Below, in pieces: positions 1 through 8,115 of a stretch of DNA of 28,138 nucleotides (its first letter is position 1; each line of letters starts with the position of its first letter). Source of the DNA: a virus; the IMG/VR virus record IMGVR_UViG_3300032265_001784, positions 1-28,138 of that record; one strand, given 5' to 3'. A model generated the notes under the pieces. That model saw only the letters and a program-made list of their open reading frames with translations, was not told where the DNA came from and did not search any database. The position numbers and the translations under genes were made by a program.

Positions 1-318
1 CCCGGCATCTTCGGTAATGGCAAATACACTACCTTCTTTGGCATAGTCTTTGGCATATTTGGTGCCACTCACATATGGCATCTTTTCGATAACCACAGTG
101 TTGTTTGAAGTATCCATCCAGGGCTGTGTGCTCAGTTCAAATCGTGTGTTGCCAGGAACTGCCGCTAGAAAATCTGCGGCCATGAATAGTCCGTTGCGTT
201 GAGCTTGGTAAGGGCTTATGGTTCCAGAGCTTAATAATGTTGTGGGTGCATCTTCTGCCGCGGCACTACTTATTACTGTGATACCGAGTATCATTACTGC
301 TAATATATTTTTGATCAT
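1..318 (-). CDS. Small exported protein, 3' end outside window
   Basis: The gene reads from ATG at 318 and is still open at the window edge, giving 106 codons. Residues 1-21 form a clear Sec signal peptide: a lysine at position 3, a hydrophobic core, then SSAAA before EDAP. The mature part seen so far is mixed polar sequence with no motif I recognise. A good ribosome binding site (AAGGAA) lies 7 bases before the ATG. It follows another exported protein (336-701) by 17 bp and is probably the last visible gene of the nrdA operon. It is likely to act in the host periplasm or envelope; its function is unknown. Confidence 0.75.
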   Translation of the reverse strand, partial: MIKNILAVMILGITVISSAAAEDAPTTLLSSGTISPYQAQRNGLFMAADFLAAVPGNTRFELSTQPWMDTSNNTVVIEKMPYVSGTKYAKDYAKEGSVFAITEDAG

Positions 319-335
319 TTTGTTTTCCTTTAATT

Positions 336-701
336 TTATTTGGTAGCCGGCATCTCTATGGTAAGATTGATTATTATTTTTGTTGGTGCATTGCCGTTGT
401 TTCCATTACCGCCAACACTAACGGTATTAGTAGTATTGCCATACGATCCTTGTAGATTGGTATTGCCATACGAGCCCTTGATATCGGTATTACCGTATGA
501 TCCTTGTAGATCAGTATTACCGTAGGATCCCTTGATATCGGTATTGCCGTAGGAGCCTTGTAGATCAGTATTGCCATACGAGCCCCGGAGGCTGGTGTTG
601 CCATTGTCTTTTACAGCGGCCTTGCCGTTGTTTTGTGTGCTCTGTGCGAATCCAAATGCTGGGATTAAAAAAGCCAGCATAATAAGTAATTTGAGTTTCA
701 T
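336..701 (-). CDS. Exported protein with 9-residue SYGNTD-type repeats
   Basis: 121 residues. The first 19-20 form a signal peptide (MKLK, hydrophobic core, GFA before QST). Residues 33-90 are a regular 9-residue repeat in which GSYGNT is invariant and the last three positions alternate DLQ and DIK, so the larger unit is 18 residues. The tail is Asn/Gly-rich and ends in a short hydrophobic beta-like stretch (KIIINLTIEM). Regular G/N/T repeats of this length suggest a beta-solenoid or adhesive strand, but this is inference. Its ATG overlaps the stop of the HNH endonuclease gene (ATGA), so translation is probably coupled. I do not recognise a named family. Confidence 0.8.
   Translation of the reverse strand: MKLKLLIMLAFLIPAFGFAQSTQNNGKAAVKDNGNTSLRGSYGNTDLQGSYGNTDIKGSYGNTDLQGSYGNTDIKGSYGNTNLQGSYGNTTNTVSVGGNGNNGNAPTKIIINLTIEMPATK
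432..605 (-). repeat. 27-bp in-frame tandem repeats coding the GSYGNT array
   Basis: About six copies of a 27-bp unit (54-bp higher-order period) lie inside the 336-701 gene. The copies differ mainly at synonymous positions while GSYGNT is kept, which points to selection on the protein rather than very recent slippage. The repeats also create spurious open frames in other frames here. Confidence 0.85.
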
Positions 702-1372
702 ATTGTTTCCTTTTTCTTTGCTTCTCTTGCTTTCGCGGCAAGAGATTTCTTTAGCTTAGTTTCTGCCGAGTCAGTTCTGCCTTGTTGCGAAGCTGACATT
801 TTTGCCTTTGTTTCTGCTGACATTGTTCTACCAAGCATACCTTTATTTGGTTTTCTACTCTTTAACTTTGCTCTTGTTTCTTCACTAATAGACGGACGAT
901 TCTTTGCGGCAATAGCCATATTGCGTTTTGTTTCTTCAGAGAATGTTCTACCTTTTTGTGCTTGCGACATTCTTATTTTAGTTTCTTCTGTGCGTTTTTG
1001 TCCTACTCTTTTCTTAGCGGCTTCTTTTTGTAAGTTAGGATTGCGACGAGCCGGATTATTATCGCCCGACATAGATTGTGCGTATTGTCTGCGAAGCCAT
1101 CCGTATGCTTTATTATTTCGCTTACCGTTATTAATCATAGAACCAGTAGTCATATTCATTGCGGCATACAATAACTTTTGGTTACCTTCATTTATTTTAC
1201 ATAACAGCAAGTGAGCAAGATAATGTTCTTCGGGATAGAGACTTATAATATTTTCTTTACTATCGTCACCGCCAAGGCAGCGAGGAACTATGTGATGTTT
1301 TTCAACATAGCCCTCACTAATCCTGCGTGTAGCACGATTGATTAAGTTATTGTAAATTTTTTGATAGTTCAT
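698..1372 (-). CDS. HNH homing endonuclease with NUMOD3-type repeats
   Basis: 224 residues. The N-terminal half holds an HNH (beta-beta-alpha-metal) nuclease: H26-H27, N41, H50 and H54 within the sequence from VEKHHIVPR to the EEHYLAHLL helix. From about residue 100 follow basic NUMOD3-like DNA-binding modules, with five copies of an E-T-K/R-x-x-M/L-type element (EETKIRMS, EETKRNMA, EETRAKLK, AETKAKMS, AETKLKKS). Such proteins are free-standing or intron-borne homing endonucleases common in T4-like phages. It lies directly after an intact nrdA, sharing ATGA with the nrdA stop, and shares ATGA with the next gene, so it looks like a free-standing element fitted into an operon. The DNA target is not visible. 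Confidence 0.9.
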   Translation of the reverse strand: MNYQKIYNNLINRATRRISEGYVEKHHIVPRCLGGDDSKENIISLYPEEHYLAHLLLCKINEGNQKLLYAAMNMTTGSMINNGKRNNKAYGWLRRQYAQSMSGDNNPARRNPNLQKEAAKKRVGQKRTEETKIRMSQAQKGRTFSEETKRNMAIAAKNRPSISEETRAKLKSRKPNKGMLGRTMSAETKAKMSASQQGRTDSAETKLKKSLAAKAREAKKKETI

Positions 1373-3690
1373 AGTTTACAGGCCAAACAATCCTCTTCGT
1401 CGCCAAAATCATCTACTGGTAACTCAACAACTTCATCACTTTTATCAGACTTACTACCTTGCTTATCAATAAGGCTATAATAAAAAGTTTTTCCGCCCCA
1501 TTTATGGAACAACATTAAATTCTTAGCAATCAATGTCGACGGTACCTTTCTATCTGGAAAATGCTTTGGTGAATAAAATGTATTAGTACTTATGCTTTGG
1601 TCAACATACACTTGAATAACCGCGGCAGTTTTCAAATAACCCACACAGTCTTTCTGATCCCACATGAGTTGATATTTATTCTTTAACTTGTTGTATTCTG
1701 GCACCACCTGGATCAATGATCCTGCTTTCGATTCTTTGACTGTGATCAGGCTCATGGGCATTTCAATACCGTTGGTTGAGTTGATTACCACGCTAGAACT
1801 TTCTACCGGTGCCACTGCCATCAAGGTAGCATTGCGAACTCCATAGGCCTGCATGTTAATACGCAAGGTTTCCCAGTCCAGTTCAGGCTCAAAGTTGGTC
1901 AATTCGTTCACAGCTGGAGCACGGAATTCCCAAGGAAACACACCTTGACCATAACGGGTCTTGGCTGAATCTTTACAAGCACCTCGTTCACAAGCCAATT
2001 CTACTGTAGCTTCGGTCAAGTAATAGGCCTGATGCTCCATCCATGACTTGACTTCTTGTAAGGCATCTGTTTCACCATATTCAAGACCACGCTTGGCATG
2101 CCAGTAGGCCAGGTTAGTAATGCCAATGCCCAAGGGACTAATCTCGTCGTTACTTAATTTGCTTTGCACTGACAAATAATCTTGATAATCAAGTATGTTG
2201 CATAGACTACGCTGTAGAATACGGCAAGCACGGCGCATGTCTTCTGGATTGCGGAATGCTCCCCAATTGATTGAGCCGAGTGTACAAAGAGCAATACGGC
2301 CGTCCACATCATCTAATCGTGTAAAACTTCGAGTGGGTAACAAGATTTCACAACAAAGATTACTTTGATAGATGGTGTGTTCTTTAGGGTCAAACGGACC
2401 TTGTTTCATTACATTGTCAATAAACACAAGATAAATGCGTCCGGTGTCAGTGCGTTCTTTTAAGATACCGCCTTTGAATACATCTTCAGCATTCATGACC
2501 TTGGTGCGCAGATCCTTGCGCTTCTCATATTTCACATATAACTGTTCAAACAGAGCCGTGTCTTGATAAAATGCTTCATACAGGTCAGGGACTTGGTTAG
2601 GATCAAAGAATGTAATTAATTCTTTATTCTTGAAGCGACGCCAAAAGAAACTGTTAAGCACTACACCGTAATCCATGAATCTTACTCGTGTTTCTTCAGT
2701 TCCTTGATTATTCTTAAGCACAATAAGATCGTCAAACTGATAGTGCCAAATAGGATAAAATACGGTAGCACTTGCATTGCGGATACCTCCTTGTGAACAA
2801 CTTCTTAAATCTCCAAACCACTTCTTGAGAAATGGTACCATGCCAGTGTGCATGACTTCACCACCGCGGATGGGTGCGCCTAAGGGACGCAAGCGACCAA
2901 CTTCCAAGCCAATGCCGGCTCGCTTGGCCGCATACTTGGCCATCATTTCTCCTGAGGCAAAAATACTATCGAGATTATCGTCACTACGTATAAGCACACA
3001 ACTGCTAAATTGTTTTGTTGGTGTTCCCAATCCAGCCAGAACAGGAGTCGCAAGAGTAAACAGGCCGTCACTAGCAGCATTGTAATATTCTTTAATGTAA
3101 CGCATTCTAGCACTGTTAGGCTCTTCTCGATGGAATACAGTAGCGGCTGCAATGATATAACGAATTTGGGGAGTTTCATAAATTTCCTTTGTGGCACGAT
3201 TGCGTACTAGATATTTTTCAATCAACTGTTCAATGGCCGCGTATGAATAAAGTTCGTCCTTGTCATGATCCAACATGTCGTTCATGCGGTTCCAGTCATC
3301 TTCTGTGTACCATTCTAATAGTTCTGGAGTGTAAAGTCCCACTTCCACATTTTTCTTTACAATGTCGTACAGGTGTGGAACTATGTATGATCCGTATACA
3401 TCTTTGCGTAACATGCTGAGTCGTTGTTTGCCGGCCACATACTGATAGTTGGTATGACCAATGTCGGGATTTGATTCGATGTCAATCAGATCCACAATGG
3501 CTCGCAAGGTAATGCCATCAATCTCCTGCGTGGTGATACCATCATAAAAATGCAACTGTGCTTTGATTTCTATCATTGACTGACTAACATCAGCAATACC
3601 TTGACATACCTTAGCGACCTGTGCCTGCCACTTGTCAATCTGTAGTGGTTCTTTCACACCGCTTCTTTTTACAACTGTAATCTGCGTCAT
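1369..3690 (-). CDS. nrdA: Ribonucleoside-diphosphate reductase, class Ia alpha subunit
   Basis: 773 residues, the usual full length. It reduces ribonucleotides to deoxyribonucleotides for phage DNA synthesis together with a radical-carrying beta subunit (NrdB), which is not in this window. An ATP-cone allosteric domain covers about residues 5-95. Active-site features are intact: C231 (SSCVL), the NLCCE motif with N444, C446 and E448, and C469 (ALCTLGS) as partner cysteine. The radical-transfer pair is Y737-Y738. The C-terminal CLAC (C768, C771) is the swinging-tail dithiol re-reduced by thioredoxin or glutaredoxin. ATG is preceded by GAGAG. The stop overlaps the HNH gene start. The gene is uninterrupted: no intron or intein. 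Confidence 0.97.
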   Translation of the reverse strand: MTQITVVKRSGVKEPLQIDKWQAQVAKVCQGIADVSQSMIEIKAQLHFYDGITTQEIDGITLRAIVDLIDIESNPDIGHTNYQYVAGKQRLSMLRKDVYGSYIVPHLYDIVKKNVEVGLYTPELLEWYTEDDWNRMNDMLDHDKDELYSYAAIEQLIEKYLVRNRATKEIYETPQIRYIIAAATVFHREEPNSARMRYIKEYYNAASDGLFTLATPVLAGLGTPTKQFSSCVLIRSDDNLDSIFASGEMMAKYAAKRAGIGLEVGRLRPLGAPIRGGEVMHTGMVPFLKKWFGDLRSCSQGGIRNASATVFYPIWHYQFDDLIVLKNNQGTEETRVRFMDYGVVLNSFFWRRFKNKELITFFDPNQVPDLYEAFYQDTALFEQLYVKYEKRKDLRTKVMNAEDVFKGGILKERTDTGRIYLVFIDNVMKQGPFDPKEHTIYQSNLCCEILLPTRSFTRLDDVDGRIALCTLGSINWGAFRNPEDMRRACRILQRSLCNILDYQDYLSVQSKLSNDEISPLGIGITNLAYWHAKRGLEYGETDALQEVKSWMEHQAYYLTEATVELACERGACKDSAKTRYGQGVFPWEFRAPAVNELTNFEPELDWETLRINMQAYGVRNATLMAVAPVESSSVVINSTNGIEMPMSLITVKESKAGSLIQVVPEYNKLKNKYQLMWDQKDCVGYLKTAAVIQVYVDQSISTNTFYSPKHFPDRKVPSTLIAKNLMLFHKWGGKTFYYSLIDKQGSKSDKSDEVVELPVDDFGDEEDCLACKL

Positions 3691-3717
3691 CTAACTCTCG
3701 TTTGTTTTAATGTGCTA

Positions 3718-4131
3718 CTATTTTATTTGATACTGCTTCAACTGCCGAATTGTTTTTGCTTTGGGTTTGTTATTTAAGATCGAATCATTTTTCCAATTAA
3801 GTATATATTTTTCTTTTGCCACGCGGACTAAATTATCACCTTCTTCAGTCAAAACCAGCTCTGCATCGGCCATATCAGCACGATCCAACAGACTTATAGT
3901 ATACAGGATTCCAAGAGCTCTTGCAAGATCACAATAAACATTATCACTCAGAAGTTGCCAAGGATCTGGCCATAATGCTTGGTCATCCCAATGTAGATAG
4001 TAAGGTTGCCAAGGAGTTCCAAACCACCAATGGTTGATAACTGTAAGAGCTTGTTCTAAATCAAGAGATTGAACGCGAATGCGTAGATCTGACCAAGACT
4101 CTAATCGGTCAGCAAAGTCTGCTGACCACAT
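3718..4131 (-). CDS. Conserved phage protein, unknown function
   Basis: 137 residues, rich in tryptophan in the first half (WWFGTPWQPYYLHWDD, then LWPDPWQLL), followed by a helical segment and a basic C-terminus. It gives the impression of a small soluble T4-like phage protein, but I cannot name a function. Its ATG shares one base with the stop of the tail fibre gene (TAATG), so it is translated in tandem with it and may serve the fibre, for example in folding or attachment (inference). 27 bp separate it from nrdA. Confidence 0.75.
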   Translation of the reverse strand: MWSADFADRLESWSDLRIRVQSLDLEQALTVINHWWFGTPWQPYYLHWDDQALWPDPWQLLSDNVYCDLARALGILYTISLLDRADMADAELVLTEEGDNLVRVAKEKYILNWKNDSILNNKPKAKTIRQLKQYQIK

Positions 4132-5726
4132 TAGGACAAATAGGTAACAGAATAATTAATTATTCCCGGAATACCCGTATTATTTGAAGTGTATTGAACA
4201 GTTATGTTGTTGCCAGATTGACTAACCGCTAGAGCTACACCGGTGGTTTCATTTTCCACATAGTCCTGAGACCAATTTAAATCGGCAGATGCTCCGTTAC
4301 TTGAAACTATCACAGTGCCTGTCTGATAGCCGGTGCCACGAATTATAGTATAATTAAAACTAAATGCTTTTGCCTGGGTAGCACTAATAGTTAACACTGT
4401 TGCCGTGGTGTTGTTTACAATATCAATCTTAGAGCCCGACTGTCTTGTGTAGGTTCCCATGCTCAATTGCGAACCATTGGTTGTGGCTATACTAGCTGTA
4501 TCATTTAACTGTACACAAGGATAGATTGTTGCAAAGTCCGGTGTACGTTGAAAAAGATCACTTATACTTAGATTGTTACTGTTGTATATGTTGATGTTAG
4601 GTGCCGATGGTGTACCGGTTACCCCAGTAAACTGATTGCCAACATCATAAAAAACATTATGTCCTGATGCATTCAATTGAATATTGTTTGAACTAGATCC
4701 AAACACAATACCTTCTAGAAAAATAGTGTTAAAAAAGTTTCCAATAATTCGTACACCAGTTGGACCACCATTGGTTACTGTGCCATTGCCTAATACAATG
4801 CCTTGATACAAAGTAATAAATTTGCCATTGGTGAAAACAATGCCTTGCAGTTGTTGTCCAGTATTGACTGCGTACACTGTGCCTGTAAATACGCATCCAT
4901 CAAAAACTATTTCTGTACAGATCAAACTGGTGGTGCTTTTAAAATCTACCCCAACAGTATTGTTTGCATTTGTGGTCAAGTTTGTGGTAGTAAGGGGTCC
5001 ATAAAAACCTACATTTTGAAAATGGCAATTTTTAGCCTGCCCAACTAAGAACACACTAGATAGTGGATCAGCACTTCGAAATCCAAGATTGCTAATATTA
5101 ACATACTGCGGAGGCACGGCTCCGTTACTGCCAATGTTTGCTCCTGTCTGTTGTAGGCTATCGGCTGTTTGAGCCACATAAGGAACGGCTCCGCCATTGT
5201 TGACCAATGAAATTACCGAACTGTTGGTGCCTTCTCCGTACAACATAGCATAGGGAGGAATATTAATGGTGCCACTGACTAGATATGTTCCGGCGGGGAA
5301 AAACAAACTACGACGGACTTGTGGATTCACTTCTCGGCAATACAATTGATACAGGGCACGATTAATTGCAGCGGTGTCGTCAGTAACTCCGTCGCCTACA
5401 GCGCCAAAATCAGTCACACTGGCAAATTGATCTAACCAGGTTTGAAGACTTTGACTTACCGGTGTACCAGGTGTGGGGCCAGTTTGTACTGTATATCCGG
5501 CAGCCTGACCTTTGTAGGTGTAGGTGTTGGTAAAAGCCAAAATATCTGAAAATTCTGTTAAAATTTCAGTATTACCAATTACAGGAGCACCTTGAGCCAA
5601 GGTACCATTGCCAATATACAACTGTCGAGTATCAGTACTCCAGCCCAGCTCGGCACCAGCCAACTGAGGCAAATTTGAATTTATACCTAAGCGGTTAGTG
5701 ATTTGAGATATTTGTACAATGGCCAA
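4131..5726 (-). CDS. Tail fibre/spike protein, pectate-lyase-like beta-helix
   Basis: 531 residues. Residues 1-55 match the short N-terminal module of many phage fibre proteins (VQISQITNR, PQLAGAELGW, LYIGNGT), thought to be an attachment or trimerisation domain. From about residue 102, VTDFGAVGDGVTDDTAAIN is the signature start of the Pectate_lyase_3 right-handed beta-helix fold used by tailspikes to bind or cut surface polysaccharide. The rest is Asn/Thr/Gly-rich beta-helix. The start is TTG at 5726: it follows AAGGAAG by about 7-8 bases and gives the conserved (M)AIVQIS beginning. A late-type promoter lies 27 bp upstream. A receptor-binding role is inferred; any enzymatic activity is unproven. 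Confidence 0.88.
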   Translation of the reverse strand: MAIVQISQITNRLGINSNLPQLAGAELGWSTDTRQLYIGNGTLAQGAPVIGNTEILTEFSDILAFTNTYTYKGQAAGYTVQTGPTPGTPVSQSLQTWLDQFASVTDFGAVGDGVTDDTAAINRALYQLYCREVNPQVRRSLFFPAGTYLVSGTINIPPYAMLYGEGTNSSVISLVNNGGAVPYVAQTADSLQQTGANIGSNGAVPPQYVNISNLGFRSADPLSSVFLVGQAKNCHFQNVGFYGPLTTTNLTTNANNTVGVDFKSTTSLICTEIVFDGCVFTGTVYAVNTGQQLQGIVFTNGKFITLYQGIVLGNGTVTNGGPTGVRIIGNFFNTIFLEGIVFGSSSNNIQLNASGHNVFYDVGNQFTGVTGTPSAPNINIYNSNNLSISDLFQRTPDFATIYPCVQLNDTASIATTNGSQLSMGTYTRQSGSKIDIVNNTTATVLTISATQAKAFSFNYTIIRGTGYQTGTVIVSSNGASADLNWSQDYVENETTGVALAVSQSGNNITVQYTSNNTGIPGIINYSVTYLS

Positions 5727-5752
5727 TTTGATCTTCCTTGAATTCTATTCAG

Positions 5753-5760
5753 TATTTAGC
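5753..5760 (-). promoter_or_regulatory. Late promoter candidate GCTAAATA for the tail fibre gene
   Basis: Read on the minus strand the site is GCTAAATA, a 6/8 match to the T4 late element TATAAATA. Taking it as -13 to -6 puts the transcript start near 5747, giving a 20-nt leader that contains the AAGGAAG binding site of the TTG-started fibre gene. The same octamer appears on the opposite strand at 5794-5801. Confidence 0.55.
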
Positions 5761-5793
5761 TAAACTTAATACCAACTGGGCAAACCAGGATCA

Positions 5794-5801
5794 GCTAAAT
5801 A
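5794..5801 (+). promoter_or_regulatory. Late promoter candidate GCTAAATA for the 5825 gene
   Basis: Plus-strand GCTAAATA, identical to the divergent site at 5753-5760. It predicts a transcript start near 5807 and an 18-nt leader holding AGGAG (5814-5818) six bases before the ATG at 5825. Confidence 0.55.
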
Positions 5802-5824
5802 TTGGTATAAAACAGGAGATTTAT

Positions 5825-6025
5825 ATGTCAAATTTTTGGGCTTGTGACGATCGAATTGATCCAGATTCAGCCATGCGGGATCTCGAAAAGAAAGTGCATT
5901 TTTTAATGCAACAATTAATGGGTGCCGGGATTATTAATACACGCGGCGGAAATGCAGCCGATGTTCCTAACGATATCGATGCTGACGGAAATGAAGTTGC
6001 CGGTCAGTTCCCCACTAATACCTAA
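5825..6025 (+). CDS. Small phage protein, unknown function (plus strand)
   Basis: 66 residues from the ATG at 5825. I chose this start over an in-frame ATG at 5738 because AGGAG lies at ideal spacing and a late-type promoter sits between the two. The protein begins MSNFWACDDRIDPD, then has a predicted helix (MRDLEKKVHFLMQQLMGAG) and an acidic, disordered-looking tail. It is one of only two plus-strand genes here and overlaps the end of the convergent nuclease gene by 4 bp. The late promoter and the neighbouring fibre gene suggest a virion or assembly role, but nothing in the sequence proves it. Confidence 0.75.
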   Translation: MSNFWACDDRIDPDSAMRDLEKKVHFLMQQLMGAGIINTRGGNAADVPNDIDADGNEVAGQFPTNT

Positions 6026-6735
6026 GCCTGCAGGTAGTACAGTTCTAGTCTACGCCACCATTGGTCGGACCAGTAGTCAAAATCTTCCGGTTTTAATATA
6101 AATTCTTGATATTGTGGGCGACCCAGAGGATTGCCCATAGCATCTATTTCAGGTTTCACACACATCAGCACCACACCCTTGCGTATATTTGTGCCATACA
6201 CTTCATTGTGTGCCAAGGCATAGGCAGTAAGTTGCAAATAATAGTCTTCAATCCACTCCTGCCGCTTGGGCTTGTTAGTTTGTTTATAGTCTAGTATTGA
6301 TTCGTCACCCAAGTGTATACCACAGCCATCAGTGGTGCCAGCATATAGGCTAGGAAAATACAAGGGTATTTCTACTCCCCAAAACTCTGACACATTTTGT
6401 AAACCATCTTCGATCACTGTTTGTGCCATAGCATGGCTGGCCCACCCAAACGGATTCGATCCGCGGTCTTTGAGCTCGCCTGTTTTTACATAGTGCTCAA
6501 GATAGGTGTGCATGCGAGTGCCACGATTGGCCGCTTCGGTGGTAATAGCCTGTGCCTGTGCATGGCCTACACGATTACGCCATTGTTGTAGCGCGGCTTT
6601 TTTTTCTTCGGGTTTGGTTTTTTCTAATACCGTGGTCACACTAGGAACACGCTTGCCATCTGGAGTAAGATATAATCTTTTTCCTTCTTCGGTAGTCCTA
6701 CTCAGTTCATGATAGTTAAATTTTGGATTGTACAT
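6022..6735 (-). CDS. PD-(D/E)XK nuclease, RecB/Cas4-like exonuclease
   Basis: 237 residues. The order of motifs fits the RecB-family PD-(D/E)XK fold: RGTRMH (H76), TTDG (D136), ILDYKQ (D149-Y-K151) as the catalytic D-x-K, and Q168-x3-Y172 (QLTAY), the QxxxY motif typical of RecB/AddB/Cas4-type nucleases. No cysteine cluster for an Fe-S site is evident. It probably degrades or processes DNA during phage replication or recombination. It has its own near-consensus sigma70 promoter, pointing to early expression. The ATG is 6 bp after the -10 box and has no ribosome binding site, so the mRNA is predicted to be leaderless. Confidence 0.85.
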   Translation of the reverse strand: MYNPKFNYHELSRTTEEGKRLYLTPDGKRVPSVTTVLEKTKPEEKKAALQQWRNRVGHAQAQAITTEAANRGTRMHTYLEHYVKTGELKDRGSNPFGWASHAMAQTVIEDGLQNVSEFWGVEIPLYFPSLYAGTTDGCGIHLGDESILDYKQTNKPKRQEWIEDYYLQLTAYALAHNEVYGTNIRKGVVLMCVKPEIDAMGNPLGRPQYQEFILKPEDFDYWSDQWWRRLELYYLQA

Positions 6736-6741
6736 TAGATA

Positions 6742-6771
6742 ATTATAACAGTATTATGGTTCGATTGTCAA
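6742..6771 (-). promoter_or_regulatory. Consensus sigma70 promoter for the nuclease gene
   Basis: TTGACA at 6771-6766, an 18-bp spacer, and TATAAT at 6747-6742 on the minus strand; both hexamers are perfect. The -35 lies inside the last codons of the upstream SGNH gene. The -10 ends 6 bp before the ATG at 6735, so transcription should start at or next to the A of the start codon. Confidence 0.85.
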
Positions 6772-7461
6772 TGATTGAATTTGGTCGGCAAACATTTTTG
6801 CTAATGCTTGCTGTGCCTTTGGCCCTGGATGACTGTCTCTAGCCCAGTCGTTTTCAAATGTTGGTGCATCTCTGGTAGTAGATTCAATTACTCGATACCC
6901 TAACTGATCTTTTAATAAATTTACAATAGCCCGATTCTTTTCTCTTAGGTTACCGTAATGGATTTCAGTTAGAGTATCGGGCGTAAATGAATCGTAGTCC
7001 AATGCTGACATATCTATAATATTGTGTTCTTTATATATTTCATATCGAAATATTTCTGGCCACAAAATACAAACTATTTTAGTGTTTAATAATCCGCCAA
7101 TGTTATAAAGTGTACGAGCAACAGAATCGCCAGCATTACCGCCAATTCCAAAATTATATACACGATAGTCTGGAAACTGATTTTGCAATAGAACTGGCCA
7201 AATTTGATTATTTCTTAGTCCGGTACCCATAGTAAAACTACATCCTATACATATAATCGACGGAGTGGATGAGTTAATTTCAAACTCGGATGTACGAAAT
7301 CCGTGTGAATTAAATTGATAAACAATAGAATTTTCATCGTACCCAGGGGTAAGAGTGCGTAAAAAATTTTCTCTAGAGTCTGATCCATACCAACTCAAAG
7401 TTTGATTGGCATATTTGGTCACTGGTAGGGTGTTAAATTTCCAATAGTTTGTTGTGTTCAT
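6754..7461 (-). CDS. SGNH/GDSL-hydrolase-like protein
   Basis: 235 residues. Three SGNH blocks are visible: GCSFTMG around the nucleophile S75, GIGGNAGDS (G107, N109), and RDSHPG (D209, H211) near the C-terminus as the Asp/His pair. SGNH enzymes act as esterases or acyltransferases on sugars, lipids or peptidoglycan; the substrate here is unknown. There is no signal peptide, so it should act in the cytoplasm. It begins 3 bp after the TAATAA end of another SGNH-like gene and closes the IscU operon. A role in modifying phage or host glycans is inferred. Confidence 0.75.
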   Translation of the reverse strand: MNTTNYWKFNTLPVTKYANQTLSWYGSDSRENFLRTLTPGYDENSIVYQFNSHGFRTSEFEINSSTPSIICIGCSFTMGTGLRNNQIWPVLLQNQFPDYRVYNFGIGGNAGDSVARTLYNIGGLLNTKIVCILWPEIFRYEIYKEHNIIDMSALDYDSFTPDTLTEIHYGNLREKNRAIVNLLKDQLGYRVIESTTRDAPTFENDWARDSHPGPKAQQALAKMFADQIQSLTIEP

Positions 7462-7464
7462 TTA

Positions 7465-8115
7465 TTACAAATATTGTTTTATTTTTTTAAAAATTTCGTA
7501 GTGTACTTCCTTACTAGGATGTCCAAAATCTGGAAACCAATTTTTTGCTGCCTGAAATGCATTAATTTTCTGTTCAATTTTATTCATAACATCTAATGCC
7601 AATTCTTTTATTTTTATATGGTGTATTTCTTTTATCTCGCCAAACATTGATTTAGGAAAATCTGCGATTACCAAAGAACTGATACTTGGAATTGGAATTT
7701 TAATTTTACTAAACTGTAATTGGATTATTTCACTAGGAATGTCGCATAGACCACCCAATGCATAAATTGTTAAATTATATTTTTCAGCTAGATACTCGGC
7801 ATAGTCAAACACAATTTTTAGTTGTTGTATTCCAAATTCGTCAGGACTGTTGTATATAGTACCACCGGGCCAACGCAATGGACAAGTTACAAACCAAAAT
7901 ACAGTGTTAAAATTTACAGCAGTGGATTGGAGATAATTTTCAAGGCTATCAATTGATTCAAAATTTTGATTGCCACCGCGAGATAAATTTATTACCTTGT
8001 GATCATGTTCTATTAGAAATTGCTCTAGACCAGCATGTGTGATTGTTGCACCAATGACATTTGGCACAAAATTCCATTCTCCGCACCCCCAACTATCACC
8101 AATAATTGCAATCAA
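7465..8115 (-). CDS. SGNH-like hydrolase, TTG start
   Basis: 216 residues. [10 protein letters not shown] carries the GDS nucleophile block (S8), SRGGNQN (G47, N49) is block II, and [10 protein letters not shown] (D196, H199) is the C-terminal DxxH block. It differs strongly in sequence from the neighbouring SGNH gene, so the pair is not a recent duplication. The start must be TTG at 8115: it overlaps the IscA stop (TTGA), an in-frame stop lies upstream, and any later start would remove the catalytic block. The protein is lysine- and isoleucine-rich with no signal peptide. Its substrate is unknown. Confidence 0.75.
   Translation of the reverse strand: MIAIIGDSWGCGEWNFVPNVIGATITHAGLEQFLIEHDHKVINLSRGGNQNFESIDSLENYLQSTAVNFNTVFWFVTCPLRWPGGTIYNSPDEFGIQQLKIVFDYAEYLAEKYNLTIYALGGLCDIPSEIIQLQFSKIKIPIPSISSLVIADFPKSMFGEIKEIHHIKIKELALDVMNKIEQKINAFQAAKNWFPDFGHPSKEVHYEIFKKIKQYL

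Noticed and set aside
340-604. Open frames on both strands across the repeat region
   Set aside because: A 27-bp repeat without stops opens several frames at once. Only the 336-701 frame has a signal peptide, coupling to its neighbour and protein-level conservation.
432-605. Regular 27-bp repeats that could be mistaken for a CRISPR array
   Set aside because: The repeats are contiguous with no spacers, in frame with a signal-peptide protein, and vary at synonymous positions; they are coding repeats.
1369-3690. Intron or intein in nrdA, suggested by the neighbouring homing endonuclease
   Set aside because: The reading frame is continuous, of normal length, with all active-site motifs properly spaced.
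5738-5824. Upstream start at 5738 for the small plus-strand gene
   Set aside because: No binding site is there, and the promoter and AGGAG lie downstream, pointing to 5825.
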